From Rhodovulum visakhapatnamense (GTDB taxonomy: Bacteria; Pseudomonadota; Alphaproteobacteria; Rhodobacterales; Rhodobacteraceae), in assembly GCF_004365965.1 (NCBI RefSeq), contig NZ_SOEB01000016.1:1-64000 (forward strand): DNA of 64,000 bases, in the 5' to 3' direction. The notes under the pieces were generated by a model. It searched no databases, had not been told where the DNA came from, and worked only from the letters and a program-made list of their open reading frames with translations. Positions 17,326 through 25,499 of this stretch are shown one piece after another. The number at the start of each line of letters is the position of its first letter. Within the stretch, counting starts at the first letter, position 1. The position numbers and the translations under genes are program-made.

Positions 17326-18232
17326 GACCTATGAAGCCCAAGTCGCGCTTCTGGTGCGCATCCTGCCCCATGTCGCGGGCGAAAACGTTTTCGCGCTCAA
17401 AGGCGGGACGGCCATCAACCTCTTTTACCGCGACATGCCGCGGTTGTCGGTCGATATCGACCTGACCTACCTGCCGATCAAGGAACGCGCCGAGAGCCTG
17501 GACGAGATCAATGCCGCGATGGATCGCATCGCGGCTGCCATCGAGGCCGGTATCCGCGGCGCGAAATCGCAGCGCATCCAAGGCGGCGGCGGCGGAGACA
17601 CACGGCTGCTTGCACGCCTCGGCAATGCCGAGATCAAGATCGAAACCTCTCCTGTGACCCGAGGCGTGGTTCACGACCCGGAAATCCGGATCGTCTCGGG
17701 CGCCGTGGAGGACGCCTACGGCTATGCTGAAATACAGGTCGTCTCTTTCGAGGACCTGTTCGCAGGCAAGCTGCACGCTGCCCTGGATCGGCAGCACCCC
17801 CGCGACCTCTACGACGTCACGCTCCTTTACGAAAACGAGGGCCTGACGCAGGACCTCTTCCAGACCTTCCTGATCTATGTCGCCAGTTCGCCCCGGCCGG
17901 CGCATGAGCTTCTCGATCCGAATCTGATCGACCTCGAGCAACCCTACGCGCGGGAGTTCGAGGGAATGACCAGAACACCCGTTCCTCTCGACTCGCTTCT
18001 GGCGACGCGCCTCAGGCTGATCGCAGATGTACAATCGCGCCTCGACGACAAAGCGAGGCAGTTCCTTCTGACACTTCAAGACGGGGAACCAGACTTTGCG
18101 GCCATCGACCGGGCGCAGGCGGCTCACCTGCCCGCCGTGCAGTGGAAACTCCTGAACCTGAACAAGCTGAAGCGCGACAACCCCATAAAGCACGCCGCGC
18201 AGCGCGACGCCCTGGTGAAGCTTCTGGGCTGA
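17315..18232 (+). CDS. abiEii: AbiEii/AbiGii-family nucleotidyltransferase toxin
   Basis: 305 residues from GTG 17315 (overlap with abiEi). The DNA polymerase beta-like nucleotidyltransferase signature is intact: KGGTAINLFY (29-38) and SVDIDL with D47 and D49. The second conserved segment FAGKLHAALDRQHPRDLYD follows at about 150, as in AbiEii and MenT toxins. Such toxins transfer nucleotides to tRNA or other acceptors and halt growth. All visible motifs are present, so the module may be functional. The C-terminus is helical and ends in LNKLKRDNPIKHAAQ. Confidence 0.87.
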   Translation: MARETYEAQVALLVRILPHVAGENVFALKGGTAINLFYRDMPRLSVDIDLTYLPIKERAESLDEINAAMDRIAAAIEAGIRGAKSQRIQGGGGGDTRLLARLGNAEIKIETSPVTRGVVHDPEIRIVSGAVEDAYGYAEIQVVSFEDLFAGKLHAALDRQHPRDLYDVTLLYENEGLTQDLFQTFLIYVASSPRPAHELLDPNLIDLEQPYAREFEGMTRTPVPLDSLLATRLRLIADVQSRLDDKARQFLLTLQDGEPDFAAIDRAQAAHLPAVQWKLLNLNKLKRDNPIKHAAQRDALVKLLG

Positions 18233-18314
18233 ACCATGTCCTGCATCGGCGAGACGGGGGCAGAGACGTCGCCGTCCTCAGCACGTCTATGGGAAGTCCA
18301 GAAGACCGGCGAAC

Positions 18315-18491
18315 TCAGTCCGTCGTTGCAAGCCCTGTGTCGCGCTGAACTGACCGCATTTTCGCCTGACGAAAGGCCAAGCGCAGGGCTTCGGTCGGCA
18401 AAGGCGGTGAGTCGATCGCCTCAAAGAAGCGCTCATGGTCGATCTTCTTGAGATCAGTGTGGTCAGGACTTTCGATATCGGGTGTTGTCAT
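18315..18491 (-). CDS. Small hypothetical protein, possible antitoxin tail
   Basis: 58 residues from ATG 18491 with a GAGGA ribosome site (65 residues if started at 18512). It lies just downstream of the DUF6088 gene. The segment HERFFEAIDSPPLPTEALRL resembles the C-terminal toxin-binding tail of DUF1778 (TacA-like) antitoxins, but no ribbon-helix-helix N-terminus is present. It may be a remnant or a very small partner of DUF6088. Function not recognised. Confidence 0.45.
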   Translation of the reverse strand: MTTPDIESPDHTDLKKIDHERFFEAIDSPPLPTEALRLAFRQAKMRSVQRDTGLATTD

Positions 18492-18527
18492 CTTTACGAT
18501 CCTCTGGTGCAATTGCGGTTTGGCAGA

Positions 18528-19145
18528 TCAGCCGCCAGCCGCGATCGAGGCACGTGGATGGACCATCTCTCCGACCAATCGCGCCAGCCAGGTCGGGAAC
18601 TGCGGCGCAGCCGATACCAGTTCTGTCTTTGCAGTCTCCGTGAGCTTGGATCGCAGGATTTGCATGGCCTTGGGAGCCTCATCCGGCCCGAGCCATGCCA
18701 GCGCACGGACGGCCTGGCCCGAGGTCTTGCTCCCAAGGGCCAACTGCCAACGCGGTGCATGACGCAGTTCGACTGCCTGCCGGCCAAGGTTCAGCACACG
18801 GCTTCGCCCCGAGGTGAGGTAAACCGACTTGACCGGCACCTGCGTGGTCAGGCCCAGAGCGTTTGCCGCGGCAGCACCGCTAGGCACGATCGTCTCGCCC
18901 CGCTGCACGGCGAGCGCTTCAATCGCCTGTTCAGCGGACGGACTGCGCGGACCAAAGCGTGTCTGGACGGGGCGCATGTAGATGCCGCGTCCTGAGCGGA
19001 TCAACTCGCCGCGCGCAGCCAGACGCGACAGCGTTTGATCGACCGCCGCGCGCGAGCCGAGATGCAAAAGCCCCTTCGCTGCCAAGGGTACCCCCTCCGG
19101 CAACGTCGTTGCGACATTCATAATGCTCTCGGCCATGCGCTCCAT
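18528..19145 (-). CDS. DUF6088 (AbiEi-like) regulator
   Basis: 205 residues (199 if ATG 19127 is used). A winged-helix N-terminus (LGSRAAVDQTLSRLAARGEL, then RSGRGIYMRP) is followed by an AbiEi-like domain (VPSGAAAANALGL, VYLTSGRSRVLNLG). DUF6088 proteins act as antitoxin/repressors next to nucleotidyltransferase toxins. Here no full toxin follows, only the 58-residue frame, so this may be an orphan half-module that cross-talks with the AbiE pair 0.3 kb away on the other strand. A perfect inverted repeat directly upstream is the probable operator. Confidence 0.75.
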   Translation of the reverse strand: MERMAESIMNVATTLPEGVPLAAKGLLHLGSRAAVDQTLSRLAARGELIRSGRGIYMRPVQTRFGPRSPSAEQAIEALAVQRGETIVPSGAAAANALGLTTQVPVKSVYLTSGRSRVLNLGRQAVELRHAPRWQLALGSKTSGQAVRALAWLGPDEAPKAMQILRSKLTETAKTELVSAAPQFPTWLARLVGEMVHPRASIAAGG

Positions 19146-19156
19146 GATCGCTCCTT

Positions 19157-19184
19157 TGTCAGAAACATACGCAGTTTTCTGACA
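19157..19184. promoter_or_regulatory. Inverted-repeat operator of the DUF6088 gene
   Basis: TGTCAGAAA (19157-19165) and TTTCTGACA (19176-19184) form a perfect 9-bp inverted repeat with a 10-base spacer, 12-40 bases upstream of the start. This is the expected binding site for the winged-helix regulator it precedes. Confidence 0.65.
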
Positions 19185-19202
19185 GTTTTCAACCGTGCGC
19201 CC

Positions 19203-19847
19203 TTACCCGAAGCGACGCCCGGCTTCTGTGAAGGTGTACTCGTTGACGATGATCCCCTCCTCGATGGCCTCATCCGAGGTCAGGTGGTCGTATTCAGCCT
19301 CAAGCTGGCGGTAGAGCCAGCGGGCCAGATCGCGCAGCGCGTCGGTCACGATCTCCTCGGCATCCTCAGTCGGCGGCTGCCAGGTCGGGCTGTCGCGGGT
19401 GACGTCTACGGACATGGTGTATTCGTGGTAGTAGCGCCCGCGGTGGCTGACCTCAGCGGCGAGCTGATAGAAGTTCCGCCGCTGGATGGCCTGCAGTCGA
19501 TCCGCGATGCCATGCAGCGTCGCGTCGGTCGGGGCGTAGTCCCGAATGCGGGCGGCGGCGCCCTTCACGTGGGACCAGTAACCTTCGAAGCAAGCGCCGT
19601 CGCCCTGGCTCCAGAAGCCGGAGAACCAGATGCAGGGCTTGGCCCGCGTGCCGCCGCCCATCAGCAGGACGGGCCTGGTCTTCAGGCGGACGCCAAGGAT
19701 CTCGCAGACCCGCTCGAAATCCTCGTAGACCGCGTCCCACCAGTCATCGTGGGGTCCAAGCTCGCGATACCAGCTGCGCGCCTTCTCCTTGGCGGCATCC
19801 GAGAGTTCGGGGAACTGGTAGACGGTGGTGCAGATGATCTCAGGCAT
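19203..19847 (-). CDS. Conserved hypothetical plasmid protein
   Basis: 214 residues from ATG 19847, overlapping the stop of the upstream gene by 8 bases (a longer frame runs to 19985). It starts PEIICTTVYQFPELSDAAKE; other recognisable parts are SWYRE, WWDAVYEDFERVCEILGV and IWFSGFWSQGDGACFEG. Soluble, mixed alpha/beta, rich in aromatic residues. Similar proteins occur with DUF6915/DUF6878 neighbours on alphaproteobacterial plasmids and phages. Function unknown. Confidence 0.7.
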   Translation of the reverse strand: MPEIICTTVYQFPELSDAAKEKARSWYRELGPHDDWWDAVYEDFERVCEILGVRLKTRPVLLMGGGTRAKPCIWFSGFWSQGDGACFEGYWSHVKGAAARIRDYAPTDATLHGIADRLQAIQRRNFYQLAAEVSHRGRYYHEYTMSVDVTRDSPTWQPPTEDAEEIVTDALRDLARWLYRQLEAEYDHLTSDEAIEEGIIVNEYTFTEAGRRFG

Positions 19848-20259
19848 CGACGTCCTCCCCGTTGAGAGCGCCGGCCAGCCATTCTTGCGTGCTGGTCCAG
19901 CCGATGGATTTGCGTGCGCCGAGATCGATGACATGCGCGCCGCCGCCGAAGGCGTCGAGGCGCGGTCGGGAGCAGGTGTGGGCATACTGGAAGCCCCACA
20001 AGCCGGTGAGGTCGAGATCGTCCGCGAGGCGCATCACGAAGCGGATGACAGCTTCGACATCGCCGTGCTCGTCGTCATGGATCCAGAGGCTGCTACCTTC
20101 CGGCGCGTCCTGGCGCACGAGGTCGAAGCCTGCAACCTCCGGGTCCTCGACATCCTGATCGGCTTCGCGCAAGCTCTGGAATAGGGCGAGCGCGCGGGCG
20201 GCCTTGTCGGGGGTACCGACGTCGAGCAAGCACGAGAAATGGGTGAAGTTATCTGCCAT
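19840..20259 (-). CDS. Conserved hypothetical plasmid protein
   Basis: 139 residues, acidic (HDDEHGDVEAVIRFVMRLAD). The central motif LTGLWGFQYAHTCSRPRLDAFGGGAHVIDL is read as separate short blocks; no catalytic pattern stands out. AGGAGG precedes ATG 20259. Overlaps the next gene by 8 bases, so the two are co-translated. Function unknown. Confidence 0.65.
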   Translation of the reverse strand: MADNFTHFSCLLDVGTPDKAARALALFQSLREADQDVEDPEVAGFDLVRQDAPEGSSLWIHDDEHGDVEAVIRFVMRLADDLDLTGLWGFQYAHTCSRPRLDAFGGGAHVIDLGARKSIGWTSTQEWLAGALNGEDVDA

Positions 20260-20334
20260 TGGGACCTCCTGAATGGGGAAAACCCGGCCGGGCGGCCGGG
20301 CGTTGTGTTGGAATGAAGGGGTGGTTGGGGGTAA

Positions 20335-20532
20335 TCAGCCGTTTGGCTGGTCGCCCGCCGCCTGTCGCGCGGCATGGGCGCAGAGCATCTGCTGGTAGAA
20401 GCGCTTGCGCGCCGTCCGGAAGCCGCGAACAGCCCGGGTGTCAGGATGAAGCGCCCGGACCGCCGCGCGCAGGACGGTGTATGGCGAGGCCGTCGCTGGC
20501 AGGCCGAGGCGCTGATAAGCCGTATCGGTCAT
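20335..20532 (-). CDS. Small basic hypothetical protein
   Basis: 65 residues, basic: YQRLGLPATASPYTVLRAAV, then RALHPDTRAVRGFRTARKRFYQQM. It starts one base from the DUF6915 stop. The opening YxxLGLP and LHPDT are reminiscent of a J-domain helix but the HPD-containing loop context is incomplete, so I do not call it a chaperone. Co-transcribed with the DUF6915 and DUF6878 genes. Confidence 0.55.
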   Translation of the reverse strand: MTDTAYQRLGLPATASPYTVLRAAVRALHPDTRAVRGFRTARKRFYQQMLCAHAARQAAGDQPNG

Positions 20533-20533
20533 G

Positions 20534-20911
20534 TCAGCTGACCTCGACCACGGGCGAGGCGAGATGCGGATCGACCAGCGCCTCGATCCGCTCGGCCCGG
20601 CCCATCCAAAGTTCAGGCCGGATGGCCTTCACCCAGTCTGCGAAACTCGGGATGAAGCCGAGATCTTCCTTCACATGCTGTTCGCCGACCCAGCGGGTCG
20701 GGATGACACGTCCGGTCGAGAGCGTGAGGGTCGGGCCGAAAATCGTTTCAGCCATGAAGATGCCCTCGGCATGGTGGCGCAGCGCCCGGTGCCGGAAGTC
20801 AGCTGTGATCTCCTTGCTTGCATCAAACCAGGAATGCACCGCGATGAAATCGTCGACCGTGCCGCCCCATTTCTTCACCGAAGACAGGGCGTGGTGATAG
20901 GGATGTGCCAT
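20534..20911 (-). CDS. DUF6915-type protein
   Basis: 125 residues from ATG 20911 (AHPYHHALSSVKKWGG start, the usual N-terminus of this family; the frame extends further up only as read-through of the neighbour). Contains HSWFDASKEITADFRHRALRHHAEGI split over two helices, and GVIPTRWVGEQHVKEDLG-like residues. The His-rich centre (HRALRHH) hints at metal binding but this is a guess. Family function unknown; typical of the plasmid backbone block. Confidence 0.7.
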   Translation of the reverse strand: MAHPYHHALSSVKKWGGTVDDFIAVHSWFDASKEITADFRHRALRHHAEGIFMAETIFGPTLTLSTGRVIPTRWVGEQHVKEDLGFIPSFADWVKAIRPELWMGRAERIEALVDPHLASPVVEVS

Positions 20912-20921
20912 CGCTCCCCCC

Positions 20922-21413
20922 TCAGAAATCATGGGTATGGAGTTCGGACGAGGTGAAGCGCTCGTTGAACTCAAGATGGATGCAGCGGGCTGCCGCGTCG
21001 AAGCAGAACTCTCCCCAGGCGCCGTCGTTGTTTTCCCAACCGCCATGGGTGTCGGAGAGGAAGTCGTAGGCCAGCTGCTCGACGACATCCTCCAGCGAGA
21101 GCTGCCGCATCTCCACCTCGGGGTCGTCCCAGGTGAGCGCCGCGTATTCGATCTCGGTCAAGGGGAACTCGACCGCGGTCTCTCCCGCCCAGGCGCCGAT
21201 GCTTTCGATCTGGCCGCTGTCTCCAGCACCATCGAAGGTGACAGTGACATGGGTGATGCCGGCGGCCGTGAGGCCGTCGAAGAGGCGATCCTTGTTGCCG
21301 GGGCGCAGCGCTTCGATCCGAGCGGCACGCTCGGCATGGGCCGCGAAGATCTGCGCCATGTCGACGGTCGAGGGCGCCATCGGGGGCGCGAGGGTGGGTT
21401 CACTCAGGGTCAT
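20922..21413 (-). CDS. DUF6878-type protein
   Basis: 163 residues from ATG 21413. Recognisable parts: AHAERAARIEALRPGNKDRL, HVTVTFDGAGDSGQIESI and LEDVVEQLAYDFLSDTHGGW ENNDGAWG, then HLEFNERF. It is an acidic single-domain protein found almost only in this type of plasmid gene block. Function unknown. It is 10 bases upstream of DUF6915 and probably in the same operon. Confidence 0.72.
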   Translation of the reverse strand: MTLSEPTLAPPMAPSTVDMAQIFAAHAERAARIEALRPGNKDRLFDGLTAAGITHVTVTFDGAGDSGQIESIGAWAGETAVEFPLTEIEYAALTWDDPEVEMRQLSLEDVVEQLAYDFLSDTHGGWENNDGAWGEFCFDAAARCIHLEFNERFTSSELHTHDF

Positions 21414-21514
21414 CGGGTGTCTCCGGTAAGGGGAAGGGATCGGAGCCGGGCCGGGCGATCTCTCTCCCCCGGACAAGCTCCAAATCCCCTCTGCCCTTCT
21501 CTGCCTCTCGGGCC

Positions 21515-22033
21515 TCACGCAGCGACCTGCAGCGCCCGGGCGGCGAAAGCGCGCCAAAGCGGGTCGACGAGACGCCCGTCCAGAAGATCGGCGCAGTGGC
21601 GCAACTGAGCCGCCAGATCGGGCTCGCCCCAGGCGGACGCGCGGCCGGCCTGCGCGCGCAGCTGGCTTGCCTCGGTCACGACGCCCCGCGCTTCGGCCGC
21701 GCTCATCACCGGGTGACACCACGCGACAGCGTGGTCTCTGGCGGCCCCAGCCAGCACAAGCCGCTCGTCGCGATCGAGGATCGCCAGAAGTTGTGGCGCG
21801 GCACCCGGGGCGATCCCCTCGGCATGGTTGATCGCGCCCTGCATGGCCCCGGCCAGCGTCACGAAGCGGGCGAGGACGAGGGGCGCGGCGCGGCCCGACA
21901 TGAGATCAGCCGGCGCGCGGCGCGAAAGGGTCAGGACGAAGGGGTGACTGGGGTCAGCGTCGCTGGTCGGAAAACGCGGCGGGACGCCCCGCGCATAGGC
22001 GGTCGGGTGGATGGGCAATGGCAGGTCGAACAT
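21515..22033 (-). CDS. Conserved hypothetical plasmid protein
   Basis: 172 residues from ATG 22033. Ala-rich and helical; starts FDLPLPIHPTAYARGVPPRF, later VLTLSRRAPADLMSGRAAP and LLAILDRDERLVLAGAARDH. No catalytic motif. Its 5' leader (22047-22070) is a variant of the leader shared by the DUF932 and ParB-like genes, placing it in the same plasmid regulon. Confidence 0.65.
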   Translation of the reverse strand: MFDLPLPIHPTAYARGVPPRFPTSDADPSHPFVLTLSRRAPADLMSGRAAPLVLARFVTLAGAMQGAINHAEGIAPGAAPQLLAILDRDERLVLAGAARDHAVAWCHPVMSAAEARGVVTEASQLRAQAGRASAWGEPDLAAQLRHCADLLDGRLVDPLWRAFAARALQVAA

Positions 22034-22192
22034 GGGGGAGATCTCCAACGGCGCGGGAAGCCGTTCTCCCCGCCTCATCCGTCAAAGAACAAACCGCCGC
22101 CCTCTTCCTCTAAGGGGAAATTGTCGGCACATTGCAATCCAAGAGCGCTTATGGTGGTTGCACCCAGACCACAAAGGATCGAGGTTATCTAA

Positions 22193-22576
22193 GTGTTAAA
22201 GAAACAGATTAGGACTTATCGTGTTAAGCCTTTCAGCCTTCCAGCTGTATTTGGCCTATGCTTGACAGTGGTGATTTCCCAACTCCCGCAGGCCGCTTTT
22301 GCCGACAATGACTGGGGATGTATTTCCCAAGACGCATTCTGGACGCGTGTCCAAGAAACCACCACAAGAGCAGCCAAATCCCACGAAATTACCCTAAGCG
22401 GGCGTCAGCATGATAGCGGCTACTCCCACGCAAACGATTTTTTTCAGTCGCTGCACATTTTTGAAGACGGAGCGTGGGTTATTTTCAATATGACTATACG
22501 AGAAGCAGAACCCTACGATGAAGTACTATATTGCCTGATCAGCCGAGGCACGAGCAGCGCTTTCCATCAGTTCTGA
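22193..22576 (+). CDS. Secreted hypothetical protein, low-GC island
   Basis: 127 residues from GTG 22193. The N-terminus is a good Sec signal peptide: basic start (LKKQIRTYRVK), hydrophobic core (AVFGLCLTVVISQL) and a cleavage site near AAFA/DN. The mature part has two cysteines (CISQ, YCLI) that could pair in the periplasm. Base composition is clearly AT-richer than its neighbours and it is on the opposite strand, suggesting separate acquisition. Function not recognised. Confidence 0.5.
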   Translation: MLKKQIRTYRVKPFSLPAVFGLCLTVVISQLPQAAFADNDWGCISQDAFWTRVQETTTRAAKSHEITLSGRQHDSGYSHANDFFQSLHIFEDGAWVIFNMTIREAEPYDEVLYCLISRGTSSAFHQF

Positions 22577-22627
22577 TCGACGACCCCTTGGAAAGTTGGG
22601 GCACCCATGGGGGCGCCCCAAATCATG

Positions 22628-23827
22628 TCAGCCGACCCGGTCGAGAAGCTTCTTGGCGCGCCCCTCCATGTCGAGCCGGGCGTCCTGCTGGGTCTTGTCG
22701 CGCGCAAGCCGCGTGATGCCCTGCACGAAGTCGAAGATGCTTTCGGGCGGGCGGCCCTCTTCCATCAGCACCTTCTCGATGATCTTGCCGGATTCAGCCT
22801 TCGAGAAGCCCCGCTTGCGCAAGAAATCAGCGCGATCCTCGTCGCTGCGCGCCACGATCTGCTGCCGCGCAGCCTTGATGCCGTTCACGAAACCCTGCGG
22901 CGAGGAATTGGCGAACCGCGTCAGCGCCGGGGCCGCCTCGTGTGCGAAGCGCGAGGTCGCGTATTTCGAGTGGCGGATCTTGATCTCCTGGAAATCCTCG
23001 ACGCCCCAGAGGTTGCGGTTCTGGCACACCGCCCGCAGGTAGAAGCTTGCCATCCCCAGGGTCTTCGCGCCCACCTCGGAGTTCCAGCAGTAGAAACCCC
23101 GGAAGTAGAGATCGGGGGAGCCGTCGGGCAGACGCCCCGCCTCGATCGGGTTGTGGTCGTCTACGAGGAACAGGAAGACGTCACGGTCCGAGGCATAGAG
23201 CGTGGTCGTGTCGCGGCTGATCTCGACATCGGGGTTGTAGACCCCGGTCGACCAGTCGAGCACCCCCGGCACCTTCCAGCGCGTGTCGCCCGTGCCGTTG
23301 CCCGCGATGCGCTGCACCGCCTCGACCAGTTCATGGTCATGGATGCGGCCATAGTCGGGGCCGGTGACGGCACGCAGTTCGGTGCGACCATCTTCAGTCT
23401 CGAAGGTCTTCACCTGCTCGGCGCGGTGGTTGGTCAGGCCGTATTGCAGGTTGATCCCCGCCAGCGGCGCGGGCAGCTGCCGCAGGTATGAGGCCGGCGC
23501 GCCGACGATGCTCGCAAGCTGGCCAAAAGCCCAATGCGTGGGCGCCACCGGCTCCTGCGCTTTCGGCAGCATCAGGTGCAACCGTTCGGGGTTATCGCGC
23601 GCTGCCTCGGCGCGGATGTCCGCCGTCTGCACCACACGGCTGCGGCTGCGCTCGGAGCGGCCCTTCACATTGGCCCAGAGATCGTCGAGCGACAGATACC
23701 GCTCGTCATCGGGCCGGTTGAACCATTCGGACGACACCCGCCCGTTCCGCTCACCCCGGCTCACATCCACTTTCCAGCCATCTGCACGCACCGGTGCGAC
23801 CGGATCCAGAACTTCCACAACGCCCAT
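22628..23827 (-). CDS. DUF932 plasmid/phage-like protein
   Basis: 399 residues from ATG 23827. DUF932 hallmarks: LHLMLPKAQEPVAPTHWAFG, SYLRQLPAPL, RAVTGPDYGRIHDHELVE, then SGVYNP-like STGVYNPDVEISRDTTT, GFYCWNSEVG and RNLWGVEDF. The family is common on plasmids and prophages of proteobacteria and actinobacteria, and no biochemical function is established. It carries the conserved leader at 23833-23866. Insertions (intron-like and IS21 sequences) begin just upstream of its promoter region, so its expression may have been rewired. Confidence 0.82.
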   Translation of the reverse strand: MGVVEVLDPVAPVRADGWKVDVSRGERNGRVSSEWFNRPDDERYLSLDDLWANVKGRSERSRSRVVQTADIRAEAARDNPERLHLMLPKAQEPVAPTHWAFGQLASIVGAPASYLRQLPAPLAGINLQYGLTNHRAEQVKTFETEDGRTELRAVTGPDYGRIHDHELVEAVQRIAGNGTGDTRWKVPGVLDWSTGVYNPDVEISRDTTTLYASDRDVFLFLVDDHNPIEAGRLPDGSPDLYFRGFYCWNSEVGAKTLGMASFYLRAVCQNRNLWGVEDFQEIKIRHSKYATSRFAHEAAPALTRFANSSPQGFVNGIKAARQQIVARSDEDRADFLRKRGFSKAESGKIIEKVLMEEGRPPESIFDFVQGITRLARDKTQQDARLDMEGRAKKLLDRVG

Positions 23828-23832
23828 CGGCG

Positions 23833-23866
23833 ATCTCCCTCGACGGGCGCCGGAAGCCACTCTCCC
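23833..23866 (-). promoter_or_regulatory. Conserved 5' leader shared with the ParB-like gene
   Basis: The 26 bases 23841-23866 are identical at 25 positions to 60822-60847. Both lie 14 bases upstream of an ATG, and a looser copy occurs at 22047-22070. In transcript sense the block reads GGGAGAGTGGCTTCCG followed by a CGCCCGTCG segment. Position suggests an mRNA leader element or protein-binding site. Confidence 0.55.
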
Positions 23867-23962
23867 AGCCCTCAACCCGTCAGCGCGCCAAGCGCAGCCC
23901 TCTAACTCTTTGAAAGGAAAGGAGGTGAAATATAGGGGCGAAGCCACCAACCATCCCGAGGG

Positions 23963-24262
23963 GTGCGAATCCCCTCCCGCCACACGGTGCAGCGTGGGGC
24001 GCGAAGCGAGCGGGTGAGGCCGACCGGGTGCTTCCGGAAGGCCATAAATCAGCAGAACCAGCTAACGCCGGGCGTGAGGGAACTTCCGATCCCGAGACCG
24101 GCCCGGCTAGCCAGTCCGCCATGGAGAGGGAAACCGAACCGATGGCCGAAGCCCCGTCAGGAGGTTCCCCACCGACTCGGAAGTGGGTGGGGCAGTCGAA
24201 AGACTTGTGGAGCGCCGACGCCCGATTGATGGGCGGGTGTCAGGGACGGCGGGGCAACCCGC
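23963..24262 (+). mobile_element. Possible 5' fragment of a group II intron
   Basis: The segment starts GTGCG (23963-23967), the group II intron 5' consensus. It then has the look of intron domain I: many short GC stems, CAGCAGAACCAGCTAACGCC, CGTGAGGGAAC, and GAGAGGGAAACCGAACC (split here into pieces). No reverse transcriptase or domain V follows; the segment runs directly into the truncated IS21 istA. Assignment rests on pattern memory of such introns, not on a folded model. The right boundary is approximate. Confidence 0.4.
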
Positions 24263-25499
24263 CGTCAGCGTCCGGGAAGCCTCGGCCAGTGCCTATGTTC
24301 CGCTGAGCTTCGATCCCGGCGAGGCCTACCAGTTCGACTGGAGCCATGAGATCGTGATCCTCGATGGCGTGACGGTGACGGTCAAGGTGGCCCATGTCCG
24401 CCTGTGTCACAGCCGGATGCCGTTCGTGCGGGCCTATCCCCGCGAGACGCAGGAGATGGTGTTCGATGCCCATGACAGGGTGTTCGCCTTCTTCGGCGGC
24501 GCCTGCGCGCGGGGCATCTACGACAACATGAAGACAGCCGTGGACACGATCTTTGTCGGCAAGGACCGGGCCTACAATCGCCGGTTCGAACAGATGTGCG
24601 GGCACTATCTGGTGGAACCGGTCGCCTGCACACCGGCGTCGGGCTGGGAGAAGGGGCAGGTCGAGAACCAGGCGGGGGTTCTACGGCGGCGGTTCTTCGT
24701 GCCCCGCCCGAAGTTCAAATCCTTTGCCGAGCTGAATGCCTGGCTCGAGGACCGGTGCATCGCCTATGCCAAGGCGAACCGGCATCCCGACATTCCGGAC
24801 AAGACGATCTGGGAGGTGTTCGAAGAGGAGCGGTCGGGCCTGGTGCCGTATGTCGGTCCGTTCGATGGATTCCACGCCGTCCCGGCGTCGGTGTCCAAGA
24901 CCTGCCTCGTGCGCTTCGACAAGAACCGCTACTCGGTGGACGCCCGCGCGGTCGGGAGGCCCGTCGAGATCCGCGCCTATGCCGACCGCCTGGAATGCTG
25001 GCAAGACGGTCAGGTCGTGGCCCGCCATGATCGGGCCTTCGGTCGCGGCAAGACGATCTACGACCCGCTCCATTACATCCCGGTTCTGGCGCGCAAGCCA
25101 GGCGCCCTGCGCAACGGGGCGCCGTTCAAGGGCTGGGACCTGCCGCCAGCCCTGCACCGGGTTCAGCGCAAGCTCGAACGTCAGCCCGGCGGCGACCGGC
25201 AAATGGTCGACATTCTCGGGGCCGTGCTCACCGACGGGCTGGAGGCCGTCGAAGCCGCCTGCGCCGAGGCGTTGGAACAGGGCGTCCATTCCGCCGGTGT
25301 CGTTCTGAACATTCTGGCGCGCTACCGCGAACCGCCACCGCCGCTGACAATCACGACGCCGGATGTGCTGAAGCTGGACCGCGAGCCTGCCGCCAATTGC
25401 GACCGCTATGACAGCCTGAGGAGAACACGGAATGGAACGATCGCAGGTGCTGGACGCCATGGGTCAACTGAAGCTCTACGGCATGAGGACGGCTTATGA
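24183..25499 (+). pseudogene. istA: IS21-family transposase IstA, 5'-truncated
   Basis: Homology begins at about 24262 (VREASASAYVPLSF ... GEAYQFDWSH). The DDE region follows: RLCHSRMPFVRAYPRE, EMVFDAHDRVFAFFGG, GIYDNMKTAV, CTPASGWEKGQVENQ, then the C-terminal beta-barrel (VRFDKNRYSVDARAVGRPVE). The first 120-130 residues, holding the helix-turn-helix that binds the IS ends, are missing and replaced by intron-like sequence, so it cannot encode a working transposase. The reading frame overlaps istB by 68 bases. Confidence 0.82.

Noticed and set aside
8608-23827. CRISPR array or tRNA genes
   Set aside because: I looked for regularly spaced short repeats and for tRNA cloverleaf ends by eye here and in the other non-coding gaps, and found none.
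23941-23985. Possible tRNA 3' end (GTGCGAATCCCCTCCCGCC)
   Set aside because: It resembles a T-loop and acceptor, but no matching anticodon arm, D arm or 5' acceptor strand precedes it. The intron-like reading explains the GTGCG better.
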